Of a DNA stretch of 64,000 nucleotides, positions 1-8,040 are shown piece by piece. The DNA is from Clostridiisalibacter paucivorans DSM 22131 (GTDB lineage Bacteria; Bacillota; Clostridia; Tissierellales; Clostridiisalibacteraceae), in the NCBI RefSeq assembly GCF_000620125.1, contig NZ_JHVL01000005.1, positions 1 to 64,000 on the forward strand. Direction: 5' to 3'. Made by a program: the position numbers and the translations under genes. Each line of letters begins with the position of its first letter. Positions within the stretch are counted from its first letter, which is position 1. The notes beneath the pieces were generated by a model. The model did no database searches and was not told the origin of the DNA. It saw only the letters and a list, made by a program, of their open reading frames with translations.

Positions 1-225
1 CTTTGTTTTTAGATTCTTTTGTGTGTGACCATTTCTTCGGTTATTAGTTCTTTTGTTTTTCTTATCTCCTTTGTCATATCCTAGTTCTATATCTAACTCA
101 GCCTCAAGCATTTCCTGTAGAGCATCCTTAAACATTTCTTTAAGGAATGAATGGAGATCATCTGATGTTTTTAAATTTCCCCCTTTAATCATATCTCTTA
201 AAACTTCTTTTGGTAATGTACTCAT
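1..225 (-). CDS. IS256-family transposase, N-terminal 75 residues (cut by window edge)
   Basis: The ATG at 225 opens a frame that stays open to position 1, giving 75 residues of a protein normally about 400 long. It starts MSTLPKEVLRDMIKGGNLKT and continues through a helical segment with LKEMFKDALQEMLEAEL, then a basic region rich in K, N and R. This is the typical N-terminus of IS256/mutator-type DDE transposases, which move the element by a copy-out, paste-in route. The catalytic residues lie beyond the window. A strong ribosome site (AAAGGAG) precedes the ATG and sits inside one arm of a perfect inverted repeat. Confidence 0.85.
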   Translation of the reverse strand, partial: MSTLPKEVLRDMIKGGNLKTSDDLHSFLKEMFKDALQEMLEAELDIELGYDKGDKKNKRTNNRRNGHTQKNLKTK

Positions 226-231
226 AACAAA

Positions 232-278
232 ACTCCTTTCTGGTTTAATTATTATTCTAATTATTGCCAGAAAGGAGT
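232..278 (-). promoter_or_regulatory. hairpin that can hide the transposase ribosome site
   Basis: Positions 232-243 and 267-278 form a perfect 12-bp inverted repeat (ACTCCTTTCTGG / CCAGAAAGGAGT) with a 23-nt loop. The arm next to the gene contains the Shine-Dalgarno of the transposase. A transcript entering from outside the element would carry both arms and could fold the site shut, whereas one starting in the loop would not. This is a known way for insertion sequences to avoid activation by read-through; its use here is inferred. Confidence 0.55.
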
Positions 279-304
279 AATTTTTTTCACAAAAGCACAC
301 ATTT

Positions 305-454
305 TTTTACATTACCTCTAAAAATGCTGAAGATATAAAGGAATTATCAAACTTAGAAGGTGGTTGGGCACCTACTTGTGATTTTGGCGATTGTCCTAAT
401 GCACAGTGCTGTTTCAATATTTGTAAATGTATTGTAATAAATATCTGTGATTAA
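305..454 (+). pseudogene. truncated Cys-rich small peptide (bacteriocin/RiPP-like) cut by the IS element
   Basis: A plus-strand frame ending with TAA at 452-454 encodes an acidic helix-like stretch (NAEDIKELSNLEGG) followed by WAPTCDFGDCPNAQCCFNIC and KCIVINICD. The GG followed by a short core with seven cysteines looks like a leader/core junction of a secreted bacteriocin or other ribosomal peptide. There is no in-frame start codon, and the frame runs back to a stop at 278-280 inside the insertion sequence, so the 5' part was probably lost on insertion. The peptide family is not recognised. Only one Thr and no Ser occur in the core, which argues against a lanthipeptide. Confidence 0.45.
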
Positions 455-491
455 GTTATAAAAAATAAATATATTTATACTAGATTATTTT

Positions 492-519
492 ATACCTCGG
501 ATATTGATATCCGAGGTAT
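492..519. terminator. bidirectional hairpin terminator
   Basis: A perfect 13-bp stem (ATACCTCGGATAT / ATATCCGAGGTAT) with a two-base spacer is flanked by T-runs on either side. It lies between the peptide stump and the convergent rluB stop, so it can serve both strands. Confidence 0.75.
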
Positions 520-534
520 TTTAAATATTGACAA

Positions 535-1242
535 TTATAAGTTTTTCAAATATTCAACTTCTTTTGATGTCAAAAATCTCCATTCTCCTGTTTTCATCTT
601 GTCTATATTCAAATCTCCTATTGCTACTCTTTTTAATTTTATAACTGGATGTCCTATTTTTCCACACATCTTTCTTACTTGTCTATTTTTTCCTTCATGA
701 ATAATTATTTTTACCTGAGAATTTTGTCTATAAGTTTCAATGATTTCTATATTTGCTTTTGATGTAACATAGTCTTCGATTTTCAAGCCATTTCTAAATT
801 CATTTAGACTTTTATTATTAGGTATTCCTTTAATTTTAGCAATATATTCTTTATTTATTTCATGCTTAGGATGGGTCAATTTATATGTAAGGTTACCGTC
901 ATTAGTTAAAATTAATAGGCCTGAAGTGTCATAATCCAATCTTCCTACTGGATATATCCTTTCATCTATACTTCTAATGAGATCTATAACTGTTGGTCTA
1001 TTAAACTGGTCTGAAACTGTTGTGACGTAGCCTTCTGGTTTATTAATGATAATATATACATTATTTTTTTCCATTCTAATTATCTTATTATCTAATATGA
1101 CTACATCTTTATCAGGATCTACTTTTATACCTAATTCAGTGATAGTTTTACCATTAACCTTTACTCTACCTTCTAATATTATATTTTCAGATTTTCTTCT
1201 TGAAGCTACTCCACATTTAGCCATATATTTTTGAAGTCTCAA
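535..1242 (-). CDS. rluB: 23S rRNA pseudouridine synthase, RluB/RsuA family
   Basis: This protein converts a specific uridine in large-subunit rRNA to pseudouridine. It starts with an S4 RNA-binding domain (about residues 1-60, RLQKYMAKCGVASRR) followed by the synthase fold. The catalytic aspartate sits in GRLDYDTSGLL near residue 103, and EGKNRQVRKMCGKIG near the end is the second family signature. The length of 235 residues is normal. An earlier GTG at 1251 overlaps the AAGGAG ribosome site, so the TTG at 1242, eight bases downstream, is the better start. In many Clostridia rluB closes the scpA-scpB-ytfJ-dacF series, as it roughly does here. Confidence 0.9.
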   Translation of the reverse strand: MRLQKYMAKCGVASRRKSENIILEGRVKVNGKTITELGIKVDPDKDVVILDNKIIRMEKNNVYIIINKPEGYVTTVSDQFNRPTVIDLIRSIDERIYPVGRLDYDTSGLLILTNDGNLTYKLTHPKHEINKEYIAKIKGIPNNKSLNEFRNGLKIEDYVTSKANIEIIETYRQNSQVKIIIHEGKNRQVRKMCGKIGHPVIKLKRVAIGDLNIDKMKTGEWRFLTSKEVEYLKNL

Positions 1243-1395
1243 CAGAAACACTCCTTTTTCATTTGCATACTACTAATTAAGATATATTAATATCATATGA
1301 TTGTCAATCGATTTATATTTAGGAATCTCTAAGAGAAATAGTATAGTCCCTTAGGCCAATGACAAAGTTATAAAAATAGTTACTAATCTTAAAGA

Positions 1396-1485
1396 AAGTT
1401 AGTAGTTAACGGTTAGTAGTTATTAGTTCAATGAAGAAATCCATAGGATTTCTACCATCGACTACGAACTACTAACTACTAACTT
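1396..1485. repeat. palindromic intergenic repeat, copy A
   Basis: The left arm begins AAGTTAGTAGTTAACGGTTA and the right arm ends ACTACTAACTACTAACTT. The centre is the near-perfect palindrome GAAATCCATAGGATTTC (1436-1452). The whole unit can fold into one long imperfect hairpin. It lies between the stop of the FAD oxidoreductase gene and rluB. Copies B and C elsewhere in the window share the arms, and copy C also shares the centre in the opposite orientation. Confidence 0.75.
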
Positions 1486-1493
1486 ATATATTT

Positions 1494-2771
1494 TTAAATC
1501 TTTTTATTGTATATATTGTATAACCCTAAATTACAGATTTTATTTTTGATTTCTTTACTTTCTATAATATACAATCCTTTTTCTTTCATTCTCTCAAAAT
1601 ACTTAGAACCAGCAAATGTATATCTATTCTTTATTCCATCTTCAGTACTTATCATTTCATTTCCAAAGGCTATTAAATCTCCAGTACATAATTCCCTTGG
1701 TAAGGTCAACAATTTTTTGCCCAATACATGTCTAATACTATTATGTCCAGCTAGCGAACCAGTAACGATTGCCTCTGTATGCCCTACAAAGAGTCCAGAT
1801 TTTTCTCCTGCACAAAATAGATTTTTTATACCTGTTACCTTCATTGTATTAGTTCTAGGTGCAATAGATAGATATCTTATAGAGTTTCCTATGCCCCCAG
1901 AATAAGGGTCTTCAAACCTAGCATTTTCTAACCCTTTAATCTTTCTAAGCTTTTCTAAGGGATAAAAAGGAGTCATCAATTTTGCGTGTCCTGTATCCAG
2001 AAGGATTATATTTTTTGCAAATTCTTTTAATGCATATTGTTCACAAACCTTTAAGTTTAGTTTATCTATATTAATATCTTCTTCAGGTACTGGAAGAATA
2101 GCTACTCCTTTTTCATTTAATAAATTTCTTAACTCTTCACTTAAAGAGTCTTTATTTAATTTACATGAACCACTAAATGCACCATAGGTTCCATCTTTTC
2201 GTTTACCAACCAAATCTACTACTCCTGCCTTTTGACTTATACTAACTCTAGGACCAAAAGTAGGACACCTTAATATACACATAGAGCAACCATTTCCATA
2301 TTTAGTGCAGTTGCCCATAGGGCCTGTAGAACCAGTGGTATCTATAAATACATCGCCTTCTATAGTATTACCATTATAAAGCACGATATTATTTATTTTA
2401 TTGTTGTTAGTATCTACATCTACTATCCTAGCATTCAAAAAAATCTTTATTCCCATATCGGCCAAAAGTTTCCTTACTTTTGGCTCAATTTTAGTAACAT
2501 CATATAGCCATGCGTGATCATGTCCAGGGAAATCTATATTTTTATGTCTACTACAACTGTCAGTTATATTGAATAATTCTTTTGATCCTAAATGTATTGA
2601 TTCTTCAGCAGCAGTATATCTTCCATTATTTCTCATTATACCGCCAACATTACCAAGACCTAATAACATATCAGTTCTTTCAAAAATAGAAACTTGAGCC
2701 CCTGCCTTTTTAGCACTGATTGCAGCTGCGCATCCCGACCAACCACCTCCAACTACTATAACATTAATCAA
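1494..2771 (-). CDS. FAD-dependent oxidoreductase
   Basis: The N-terminus carries a Rossmann FAD-binding motif (VVGGGWSGCAAAISAKKAGA), followed by an acidic strand end (FERTD) as in FAD_oxidored-type flavoproteins. A four-Cys segment in the middle (CTKYGNGCSMCILRCP, about residues 156-171) could hold a metal or Fe-S centre. A second nucleotide-contact region near residue 320 (NLFCAGEKSGLFVGHTEA) is typical of the GidA/fumarate-reductase superfamily. The substrate is unknown. The stop of the upstream gene overlaps the start; TTG at 2771 fits the GGGGGAG ribosome site better than TTG at 2774. The tight coupling suggests the two proteins form one redox enzyme. Confidence 0.8.
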   Translation of the reverse strand: MINVIVVGGGWSGCAAAISAKKAGAQVSIFERTDMLLGLGNVGGIMRNNGRYTAAEESIHLGSKELFNITDSCSRHKNIDFPGHDHAWLYDVTKIEPKVRKLLADMGIKIFLNARIVDVDTNNNKINNIVLYNGNTIEGDVFIDTTGSTGPMGNCTKYGNGCSMCILRCPTFGPRVSISQKAGVVDLVGKRKDGTYGAFSGSCKLNKDSLSEELRNLLNEKGVAILPVPEEDINIDKLNLKVCEQYALKEFAKNIILLDTGHAKLMTPFYPLEKLRKIKGLENARFEDPYSGGIGNSIRYLSIAPRTNTMKVTGIKNLFCAGEKSGLFVGHTEAIVTGSLAGHNSIRHVLGKKLLTLPRELCTGDLIAFGNEMISTEDGIKNRYTFAGSKYFERMKEKGLYIIESKEIKNKICNLGLYNIYNKKI

Positions 2772-3726
2772 CAAAATCTCCCCCTTTTGTGTTAGCTTTA
2801 CATGTCCTTATCTTATTACCTTTATCATCTTCAACTATACATGCTCCACAAATACCTTCTCCACAGCAAATTTTATTATTATTTGTATACAATATGGGAA
2901 CATCAAGATTATATCGCTCTATAATATTTTTCATTTTTTCTTTGAAGCTATTAGAACCTCCTATAAAAATTAAATTAAGTTTTTCAATTTTATTTAGTAT
3001 AGGAGATATAGATTTATCATAATTATCATAATCTAAGTGAAAAAATGCCACATCTTTATCATCTAAATATTTTTTCATAAAAATTTGTTTTACAATGCCG
3101 TTATCTACACCAATAACTATTCTATTATTTTTTTCAATAAGTCTTTGAGCCAGTAAAACAGAAGGCGCTTGAGAAATGCCTCGCACTAAAAACAAAGTAG
3201 TTCCTTGATACAGTTTTTTTATATTTTTAATACCTAAAATAGCATTACTAAAAGGACCTGTTAATATTAAATTGTTTTGAATTTTATCAATAGCTTTTGT
3301 CTTTATTCCTACAATTCTATATGCTATTTCAATTGTATTTTTTGAAGAATCTACGTGCATTACAGACATAGGAACATTAAAGCTGGAGTTGTCTTTAATA
3401 TTTCTTATAAAAACATAGCTTCCAGGTTCCCTGATATCTTTAAACCTACTATTATATGCTTTTTGGGGAATTTTAATAGTTAAAATTTTAGTGTATTCAT
3501 CCAAACTCTCTTTATTTATCAACTTACAAATATATTCTCCTCTTAGATTTTTAGCTTTTTCTCCATTCCACATATATTCATTGTATATACAAGTGCCCGT
3601 CCAATTACAATTGCAAAATTTATCACCTCTAATAAGTGAACATACTATACAATCGCCTGTTTCAGCTAAATAACAGGGGCAATAATCAGATCCAGCATCA
3701 ATACAGTCCATTATTTTTTTTGACAT
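2764..3726 (-). CDS. PyrK/GltB-like FAD/NAD-binding Fe-S electron-transfer subunit with Cys-rich N-terminus
   Basis: Residues about 75-290 resemble the ferredoxin-reductase fold of dihydroorotate dehydrogenase electron-transfer subunits: a flavin-binding half, then an NAD-binding half. Near the C-terminus CCGEGICGACIV plus a later Cys fit the [2Fe-2S] site of that family. The N-terminus is unusual, with eight cysteines within roughly the first 46 residues (CIDAGSDYCPCYLAETGDCI onward), possibly a further Fe-S cluster or zinc site. It is translated from ATG at 3726 behind GGAGGGGG and overlaps the flavoprotein gene that follows. It probably passes electrons between NAD(P)H and that partner; the pathway is unknown. 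Confidence 0.75.
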   Translation of the reverse strand: MSKKIMDCIDAGSDYCPCYLAETGDCIVCSLIRGDKFCNCNWTGTCIYNEYMWNGEKAKNLRGEYICKLINKESLDEYTKILTIKIPQKAYNSRFKDIREPGSYVFIRNIKDNSSFNVPMSVMHVDSSKNTIEIAYRIVGIKTKAIDKIQNNLILTGPFSNAILGIKNIKKLYQGTTLFLVRGISQAPSVLLAQRLIEKNNRIVIGVDNGIVKQIFMKKYLDDKDVAFFHLDYDNYDKSISPILNKIEKLNLIFIGGSNSFKEKMKNIIERYNLDVPILYTNNNKICCGEGICGACIVEDDKGNKIRTCKANTKGGDFVD

Positions 3727-3798
3727 CTGTCCCCCTCCTTTTCTATATATTATTAAGATATTAAAATAATATATATTTGTTACTAAGGAATAATAAAA

Positions 3799-3827
3799 AA
3801 TTCCTCGATTTAATTAATCGGGGAATT
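3799..3827 (-). terminator. terminator after dacF
   Basis: The stem AATTCCCCGATT / AATCGAGGAATT with a short loop is followed on the minus strand by TTTTTTATTATT. The dacF stop codon lies in its first arm. It separates the dacF operon from the redox pair. Confidence 0.8.
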
Positions 3828-4938
3828 ATATAGATGCAGATATACTATAAATTTTTTCAATCATCCGTTCTATGAAGTTCTTTTTTTCAACAGTCTTTCC
3901 AGCAACAATATATACCTTATCTAGAAATTTGTTTTCCATATATATTTTTATATATCCTACCCTATCTCCTTTATATACTGGACAAGAAATGTTTTCATGT
4001 ATTTTTACATCAATTGTAATCTCTTTTTTTTCTTGCTGGGTTAATGGTACAATAACTTCCTCTTTCACCATAATAGGTAATATTTGTTCATTATCAATAT
4101 AGATATTTCTAATGAATTGATTTTTGCTCAATATTACTACTGGCCTATAATGTTCAAAACCGTAATCAAACATTCTATAACAATCATTAAACCAATTCCT
4201 ATCATCTAATACTACAGATATTAACTGCATACGATTTCTTGTGGCACTTGAAACTAGACATCTACCAGCTTTAGTTGTATAGCCAATCTTTACACCATCA
4301 CCACCATCATATTGCCATAAAGTTTTGTTTTTATTATAAAAGTATTCATTTTTATCCCGATCAGAAGTCCATAATTTAGTGCTTACTATTTCTCTAAATA
4401 TTTCATTCTTAAGGGCTTCTCTTGAAATTAGAGACAGGTCATATGCTGTAGTATAGTGGTTTTCATGATGTAACCCATGAGGATTTGTAAAATTAGTATT
4501 CGTGGCACCTATTTCTTTTGCCCTATCATTCATTAACTTTATAAAGCTATCTGTATCTCCACTAATATGTCGAGCTATTGCTATGGCTGCATCATTTCCT
4601 GACCTAAGCATAAGCCCATATATTAAATCTTTAAGGGTAATTTTTTCTCCTTCATATAAATATATGCTAGACCCCTCTATGCCTATAGATTGTGGTTCAA
4701 TAGTAACTAAATCATTGAGATTTCCCTTTTCTATAGCTATTAATGCAGTCATAATTTTGGTAGTACTGGCCATGGGTAATTTTTGATTACTATTGGAAGA
4801 ATACAATATTCTTCCCGAATCCCTTTCCATTAAAATAGCAGACCTTGACGATAAAGAAATACTATAACATGTATCTTGACTAAAAATAATTATCCCTAAA
4901 AAAATTGTGAATAATATTCTTTTTAATATTTTATTCAT
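3826..4938 (-). CDS. dacF: D-alanyl-D-alanine carboxypeptidase (DacF type)
   Basis: This is a penicillin-binding protein that trims the terminal D-Ala from peptidoglycan stem peptides; DacF paralogues act on the spore cortex. An N-terminal hydrophobic segment acts as the signal peptide. The serine-protease-like motifs are present: STTK (active Ser and Lys), SGN (in RSGNDAAIA), and KIG in place of the usual KTG (VKIGYTTKAG). A C-terminal PBP5-type beta domain follows. The ATG at 4938 is preferred to an upstream TTG at 4947. It follows the GerW-type gene closely and ends in a strong terminator. Confidence 0.9.
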   Translation of the reverse strand: MNKILKRILFTIFLGIIIFSQDTCYSISLSSRSAILMERDSGRILYSSNSNQKLPMASTTKIMTALIAIEKGNLNDLVTIEPQSIGIEGSSIYLYEGEKITLKDLIYGLMLRSGNDAAIAIARHISGDTDSFIKLMNDRAKEIGATNTNFTNPHGLHHENHYTTAYDLSLISREALKNEIFREIVSTKLWTSDRDKNEYFYNKNKTLWQYDGGDGVKIGYTTKAGRCLVSSATRNRMQLISVVLDDRNWFNDCYRMFDYGFEHYRPVVILSKNQFIRNIYIDNEQILPIMVKEEVIVPLTQQEKKEITIDVKIHENISCPVYKGDRVGYIKIYMENKFLDKVYIVAGKTVEKKNFIERMIEKIYSISASI

Positions 4939-4954
4939 ATTTATCAAATCCTAG

Positions 4955-5383
4955 CTAATTACTATTTTCCTGATTTTCAATCGTAACATTGGTATCAGTT
5001 TTTTTGTCTTTCTTCATATTTGAAGTGATTTTAGGTATTAACTCAAAGAGATTATTTAATATATTTGTACTATTATCCAATGATAAAAGTTTTATTTGAT
5101 CATTTCCTACTACAATAAAAGCTACAGGCTGAACTGACATACCTGCTCCTGAACCACCTCCAAATGGAAAATCTGTATTGTCATCTTCTGATATTTTTGG
5201 TGTTTTAAGACCATTGTATTGGCCACCACCAGATGCAAATCCCATTGATACTTTTGATATAGGAATAATCACTACTCCGTCAGGAGATTGAACTGGATCT
5301 CCTACTATAGTATTAACATCTACCATTTCTTTAAGATTTTCCATAGTTGTAGTCATAAGTCCTTCAATAGGATGATTTGACAT
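4955..5383 (-). CDS. ytfJ: GerW/YtfJ family sporulation protein
   Basis: The 142-residue protein matches the YtfJ/GerW family, which in Bacillus is made in the forespore and is needed for normal germination of dormant spores. Visible family traits are an N-terminal PIEGLMTTTMENLKEMVDVN, a central IIPISKVSMGFASGGG and a glycine-rich FPFGGGSGAG before a hydrophobic FIVVG. The C-terminus is a charged tail. The first 20 codons overlap the end of the DUF2953 gene, which indicates translational coupling, and dacF follows 16 bases later. Confidence 0.88.
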   Translation of the reverse strand: MSNHPIEGLMTTTMENLKEMVDVNTIVGDPVQSPDGVVIIPISKVSMGFASGGGQYNGLKTPKISEDDNTDFPFGGGSGAGMSVQPVAFIVVGNDQIKLLSLDNSTNILNNLFELIPKITSNMKKDKKTDTNVTIENQENSN

Positions 5384-5984
5384 TTACTTCACCACCTTTT
5401 AATTTAGCCTTTAATACCATGAACATTATAATAATAATATGGACTAATTTTATTTGAATTATACAGTGAAAACAGCTTTTTGTATCTTGTGTGTTAAATA
5501 TAGGTACTATATCCAATGAGGTATCTACTATATAGTCTTTAAATGTAATATATGCTATAATCCAATGCTTTATAGAAGAAAAGATCCCAAATGCTATCGC
5601 TGTATAAGCAGGATTACTTAAAGCTAGATTTGTATGCCAATGTATTTTTTTAATTATAATTTTATCTTGGACATATTTTTTTATGTAATTTAACGTATCT
5701 TTTATTCTTTTGATTTTTTGATACATATTGGTAAGTTCTTCTATTGTGTATTTCTTTTTTTCTTTCCTTTCTTTATTTTTTGAAGTATAGATTGTTCTGA
5801 TTTTTACAGCATTAGAATTTATATCAATTATTTTGAAATTGTATTTAAACTTGATTAAACCATGGAAAAAATATATATGTACACTTATTTTATCTCTTAT
5901 AATATCTTTTGATTGAATCTCAATCTTTAAAAGAGATATTAAAACAATAGCAAGAATAAATAATATTAGAACTAAATATATCAT
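5364..5984 (-). CDS. DUF2953 membrane-anchored protein
   Basis: The 206-residue protein starts with a strong transmembrane helix (residues 1-18) and ends with a second hydrophobic segment (LVHIIIIMFMVLKAKL). The centre holds a charged region with KERKEKKKYTIEELTNMYQK and a beta-rich domain. This layout and its fixed place next to ytfJ match the DUF2953 family of spore-formers. No enzymatic role is known. It overlaps ytfJ by 20 bases. Confidence 0.75.
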   Translation of the reverse strand: MIYLVLILFILAIVLISLLKIEIQSKDIIRDKISVHIYFFHGLIKFKYNFKIIDINSNAVKIRTIYTSKNKERKEKKKYTIEELTNMYQKIKRIKDTLNYIKKYVQDKIIIKKIHWHTNLALSNPAYTAIAFGIFSSIKHWIIAYITFKDYIVDTSLDIVPIFNTQDTKSCFHCIIQIKLVHIIIIMFMVLKAKLKGGEVNVKSSY

Positions 5985-6044
5985 CCCATCACTCCAAATG
6001 TTTTCCTATTATTTATATCTAATATTTATTCTTCCAAAAAAAAC

Positions 6045-6076
6045 AAGAAATAACACATAATTATGTGTTATTTCTT
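6045..6076 (-). terminator. terminator after scpB
   Basis: A perfect 16-bp inverted repeat (AAGAAATAACACATAA and its complement, no spacer) is followed on the minus strand by TTGTTTTTTTT. It ends the operon containing scpA and scpB. Confidence 0.85.
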
Positions 6077-6614
6077 ATTCTTTAGTATTAAAATTATCTT
6101 CTATAAATTTTTCTATAGAAGGTAATTCATCCAGGCTTTTTAAACCAAAATATTTAATAAAAAAATCCGTGGTACCATAAAGAATGGGTTTCCCTGTTTT
6201 TTCCAATCTCCCTACTTCTTTAACCAACTCTTTTTCCATTAAGGTATTTATTGATTTATCACATTTCACGCCTCTAATTCCTTCTATATCAACTCTAGTT
6301 ATAGGTTGCTTGTATGCTATTATTGCAAGGGTTTCGAGGGCTGCATTTGAAAGGTTTTTATTAGACTTTGGAGCACATAATTTTTTTATAAATTCATAGT
6401 GTTCAGATCTAGTAGCTAGTTGATATTTGTCCTCTATTTGAATTATTTGTACCCCTCTTCTATTATAATTAAATTCATCAATCATTTCATCAATTAATTT
6501 TTTAATATCCCTTTTTTGTAATTTCAAAATTTCCTTAATATCGTTTATATCTAAAGGTTCTCCCCATATAAATAATAAAGATTCTATTATTGATTTTATC
6601 TCTCTATTATCCAT
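6075..6614 (-). CDS. scpB: segregation and condensation protein B
   Basis: ScpB is the winged-helix kite subunit of the Smc-ScpAB condensin and dimerises on ScpA to load and compact the chromosome. The 179 residues show two winged-helix units: an N-terminal one (IIESLLFIWGEPLDINDIKE) and a second with LETLAIIAYKQPITRVDIEG, the family signature. It sits 15 bases after scpA, as in most Firmicutes. Confidence 0.95.
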   Translation of the reverse strand: MDNREIKSIIESLLFIWGEPLDINDIKEILKLQKRDIKKLIDEMIDEFNYNRRGVQIIQIEDKYQLATRSEHYEFIKKLCAPKSNKNLSNAALETLAIIAYKQPITRVDIEGIRGVKCDKSINTLMEKELVKEVGRLEKTGKPILYGTTDFFIKYFGLKSLDELPSIEKFIEDNFNTKE

Positions 6615-6629
6615 TTTATCCTCCTTTAT

Positions 6630-7373
6630 CTATATAGTATTTTCCATTATGAATATATTACCAAAGTTTTCTTGTTGAACTATCTTTATTAGTTTGAGTT
6701 TCATTAACTCTAATATAGATATAAACATTACTATGATATTGGCTCTTGACGTATTGTCTTTAAAGCAATCATTAAATTCAACTTGTTTTTTTTCTTTAAG
6801 AAGAAGTGTTATTTCATGCATCCCTTCTTCTATAGTTATTTCATCTCTTCTTATTTCCTCTATATTTATTTTTTTATTGTTTTTATTTACTCTTTTTATA
6901 ACACTATCAAGGGCCTTTATCAAATCACATAGTTTTAGCCCTTCTAATAATTTAGAGGCATCACCATCTTCCACAAAATCATCTATTTCTTCTTTTGGTT
7001 TATAAAATATTGTCTTTTGAATTTCTTCTTTTTCTTTTAAATACTTAGCAGCCTCTTTATACTTTTTATATTCCATAAGTCTTCGTACTAACTCTTCTCT
7101 AGGATCAGTTTCTTCAAACTCTAATTGAATACCCTCTTTTTCTTGTTTAGGCAAGAGCATTTTAGATTTAATTTCAACAAGGGTAGAAGCCATTACTAAA
7201 AATTCACTAGTTATATCTAAATCTAGCTCGTCCATTTTTTCAATATATTCTATATATTGATCAGCAATTTTTGCTATAGGTATATCATATATATCAACTT
7301 CAGCTTTTTCAATTAAATGAAATAATAAATCAAAGGGACCTTCAAAGCTTTCTAAAATAATTTTATATTCCAA
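6630..7373 (-). CDS. scpA: segregation and condensation protein A
   Basis: ScpA is the kleisin that bridges the two heads of the Smc dimer. The N-terminus has the family motif LESFEGPFDLLFHLIEKAEV for binding the Smc neck; a charged middle linker follows (residues about 100-180), and the C-terminal winged helix contacts the Smc head. The length of 247 is normal. The start is TTG at 7373, behind AAGGAG. Confidence 0.95.
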   Translation of the reverse strand: MEYKIILESFEGPFDLLFHLIEKAEVDIYDIPIAKIADQYIEYIEKMDELDLDITSEFLVMASTLVEIKSKMLLPKQEKEGIQLEFEETDPREELVRRLMEYKKYKEAAKYLKEKEEIQKTIFYKPKEEIDDFVEDGDASKLLEGLKLCDLIKALDSVIKRVNKNNKKINIEEIRRDEITIEEGMHEITLLLKEKKQVEFNDCFKDNTSRANIIVMFISILELMKLKLIKIVQQENFGNIFIMENTI

Positions 7374-7400
7374 TATTTTGCAACTCCTTTATTATTTATT

Positions 7401-8018
7401 TTAGAAGAATACAGCTAAAATTTTAAGCAATGTAGAAAAGGTTATATTGATTAATGGCCATAAAATGTAATCCATATATCCTGTGATTAATAAAATTATT
7501 AAAATTAGATAGAGATATTTTTCATATTTGTAGAAATATACTTCATATTTAGTAGGTAGTAAGCTAGCAAAAACTTTAGATCCATCTAATGGTGGAAATG
7601 GTAATAGATTAAATATGCCTAAAACTATATTATACATTAATATAGTTTTAAATATAGTAAAAGTAATATAATTAGTTAATATTCCACTAGCTAGTATAAA
7701 AGCTGAGATTATAGCTAAGACAAAATTAGTTAATGGTCCTGCCAAAGAGACTATAATCATACCTGTTTTTCTTTTCTTAAAATATATGGGGTTTATAGGA
7801 ACGGGTTTTGCCCATCCAAATTTCACAGTTATTAGTAACATAAATCCAATAGGATCTATATGTTTTATAGGATTTAATGTGAGTCGTCCTTGGTTTTTAG
7901 CAGTAGGGTCTCCCATCATATAGGCAGCATAACCATGAGCTAATTCATGAAAGGTTATAGCTATCAATAAGCCGGGCAATAAAAGCAAATTAGATGTTAT
8001 AAAATTATTTATATCCAT
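7401..8018 (-). CDS. site-2 protease family (M50) membrane metalloprotease
   Basis: This is an integral membrane zinc protease. The zinc-binding HELAH lies in TFHELAHGYAAYMMGD (about residues 23-38), and the third ligand region is NLLPFPPLDGSKV near residue 140. About five hydrophobic helices span the chain. Short members of this family (YwhC/SpoIVFB relatives) are often found beside scpA. No PDZ or CBS domain is present. The substrate is unknown. Confidence 0.88.
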   Translation of the reverse strand: MDINNFITSNLLLLPGLLIAITFHELAHGYAAYMMGDPTAKNQGRLTLNPIKHIDPIGFMLLITVKFGWAKPVPINPIYFKKRKTGMIIVSLAGPLTNFVLAIISAFILASGILTNYITFTIFKTILMYNIVLGIFNLLPFPPLDGSKVFASLLPTKYEVYFYKYEKYLYLILIILLITGYMDYILWPLINITFSTLLKILAVFF

Positions 8019-8040
8019 AGTATATTTCTCCTTTTTAAAG

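Larger units (their letters stand above)
1..303 (-). mobile_element. IS256-family insertion sequence, left part only
   Basis: The window starts inside an insertion sequence. It holds the 5' end of an IS256-type transposase gene and its upstream leader. The outer end is not fixed; the A/T-rich stretch around 281-310, with CACAAAAGCACACA, is the likely terminus because a truncated peptide reading frame begins just beyond it. The target duplication cannot be checked without the other end, which is off the window. Confidence 0.7.

Noticed and set aside
53-280. 75-residue plus-strand frame at the left edge
   Set aside because: It is antisense to the IS256 transposase N-terminus, which has clear family sequence and a ribosome site on the minus strand.
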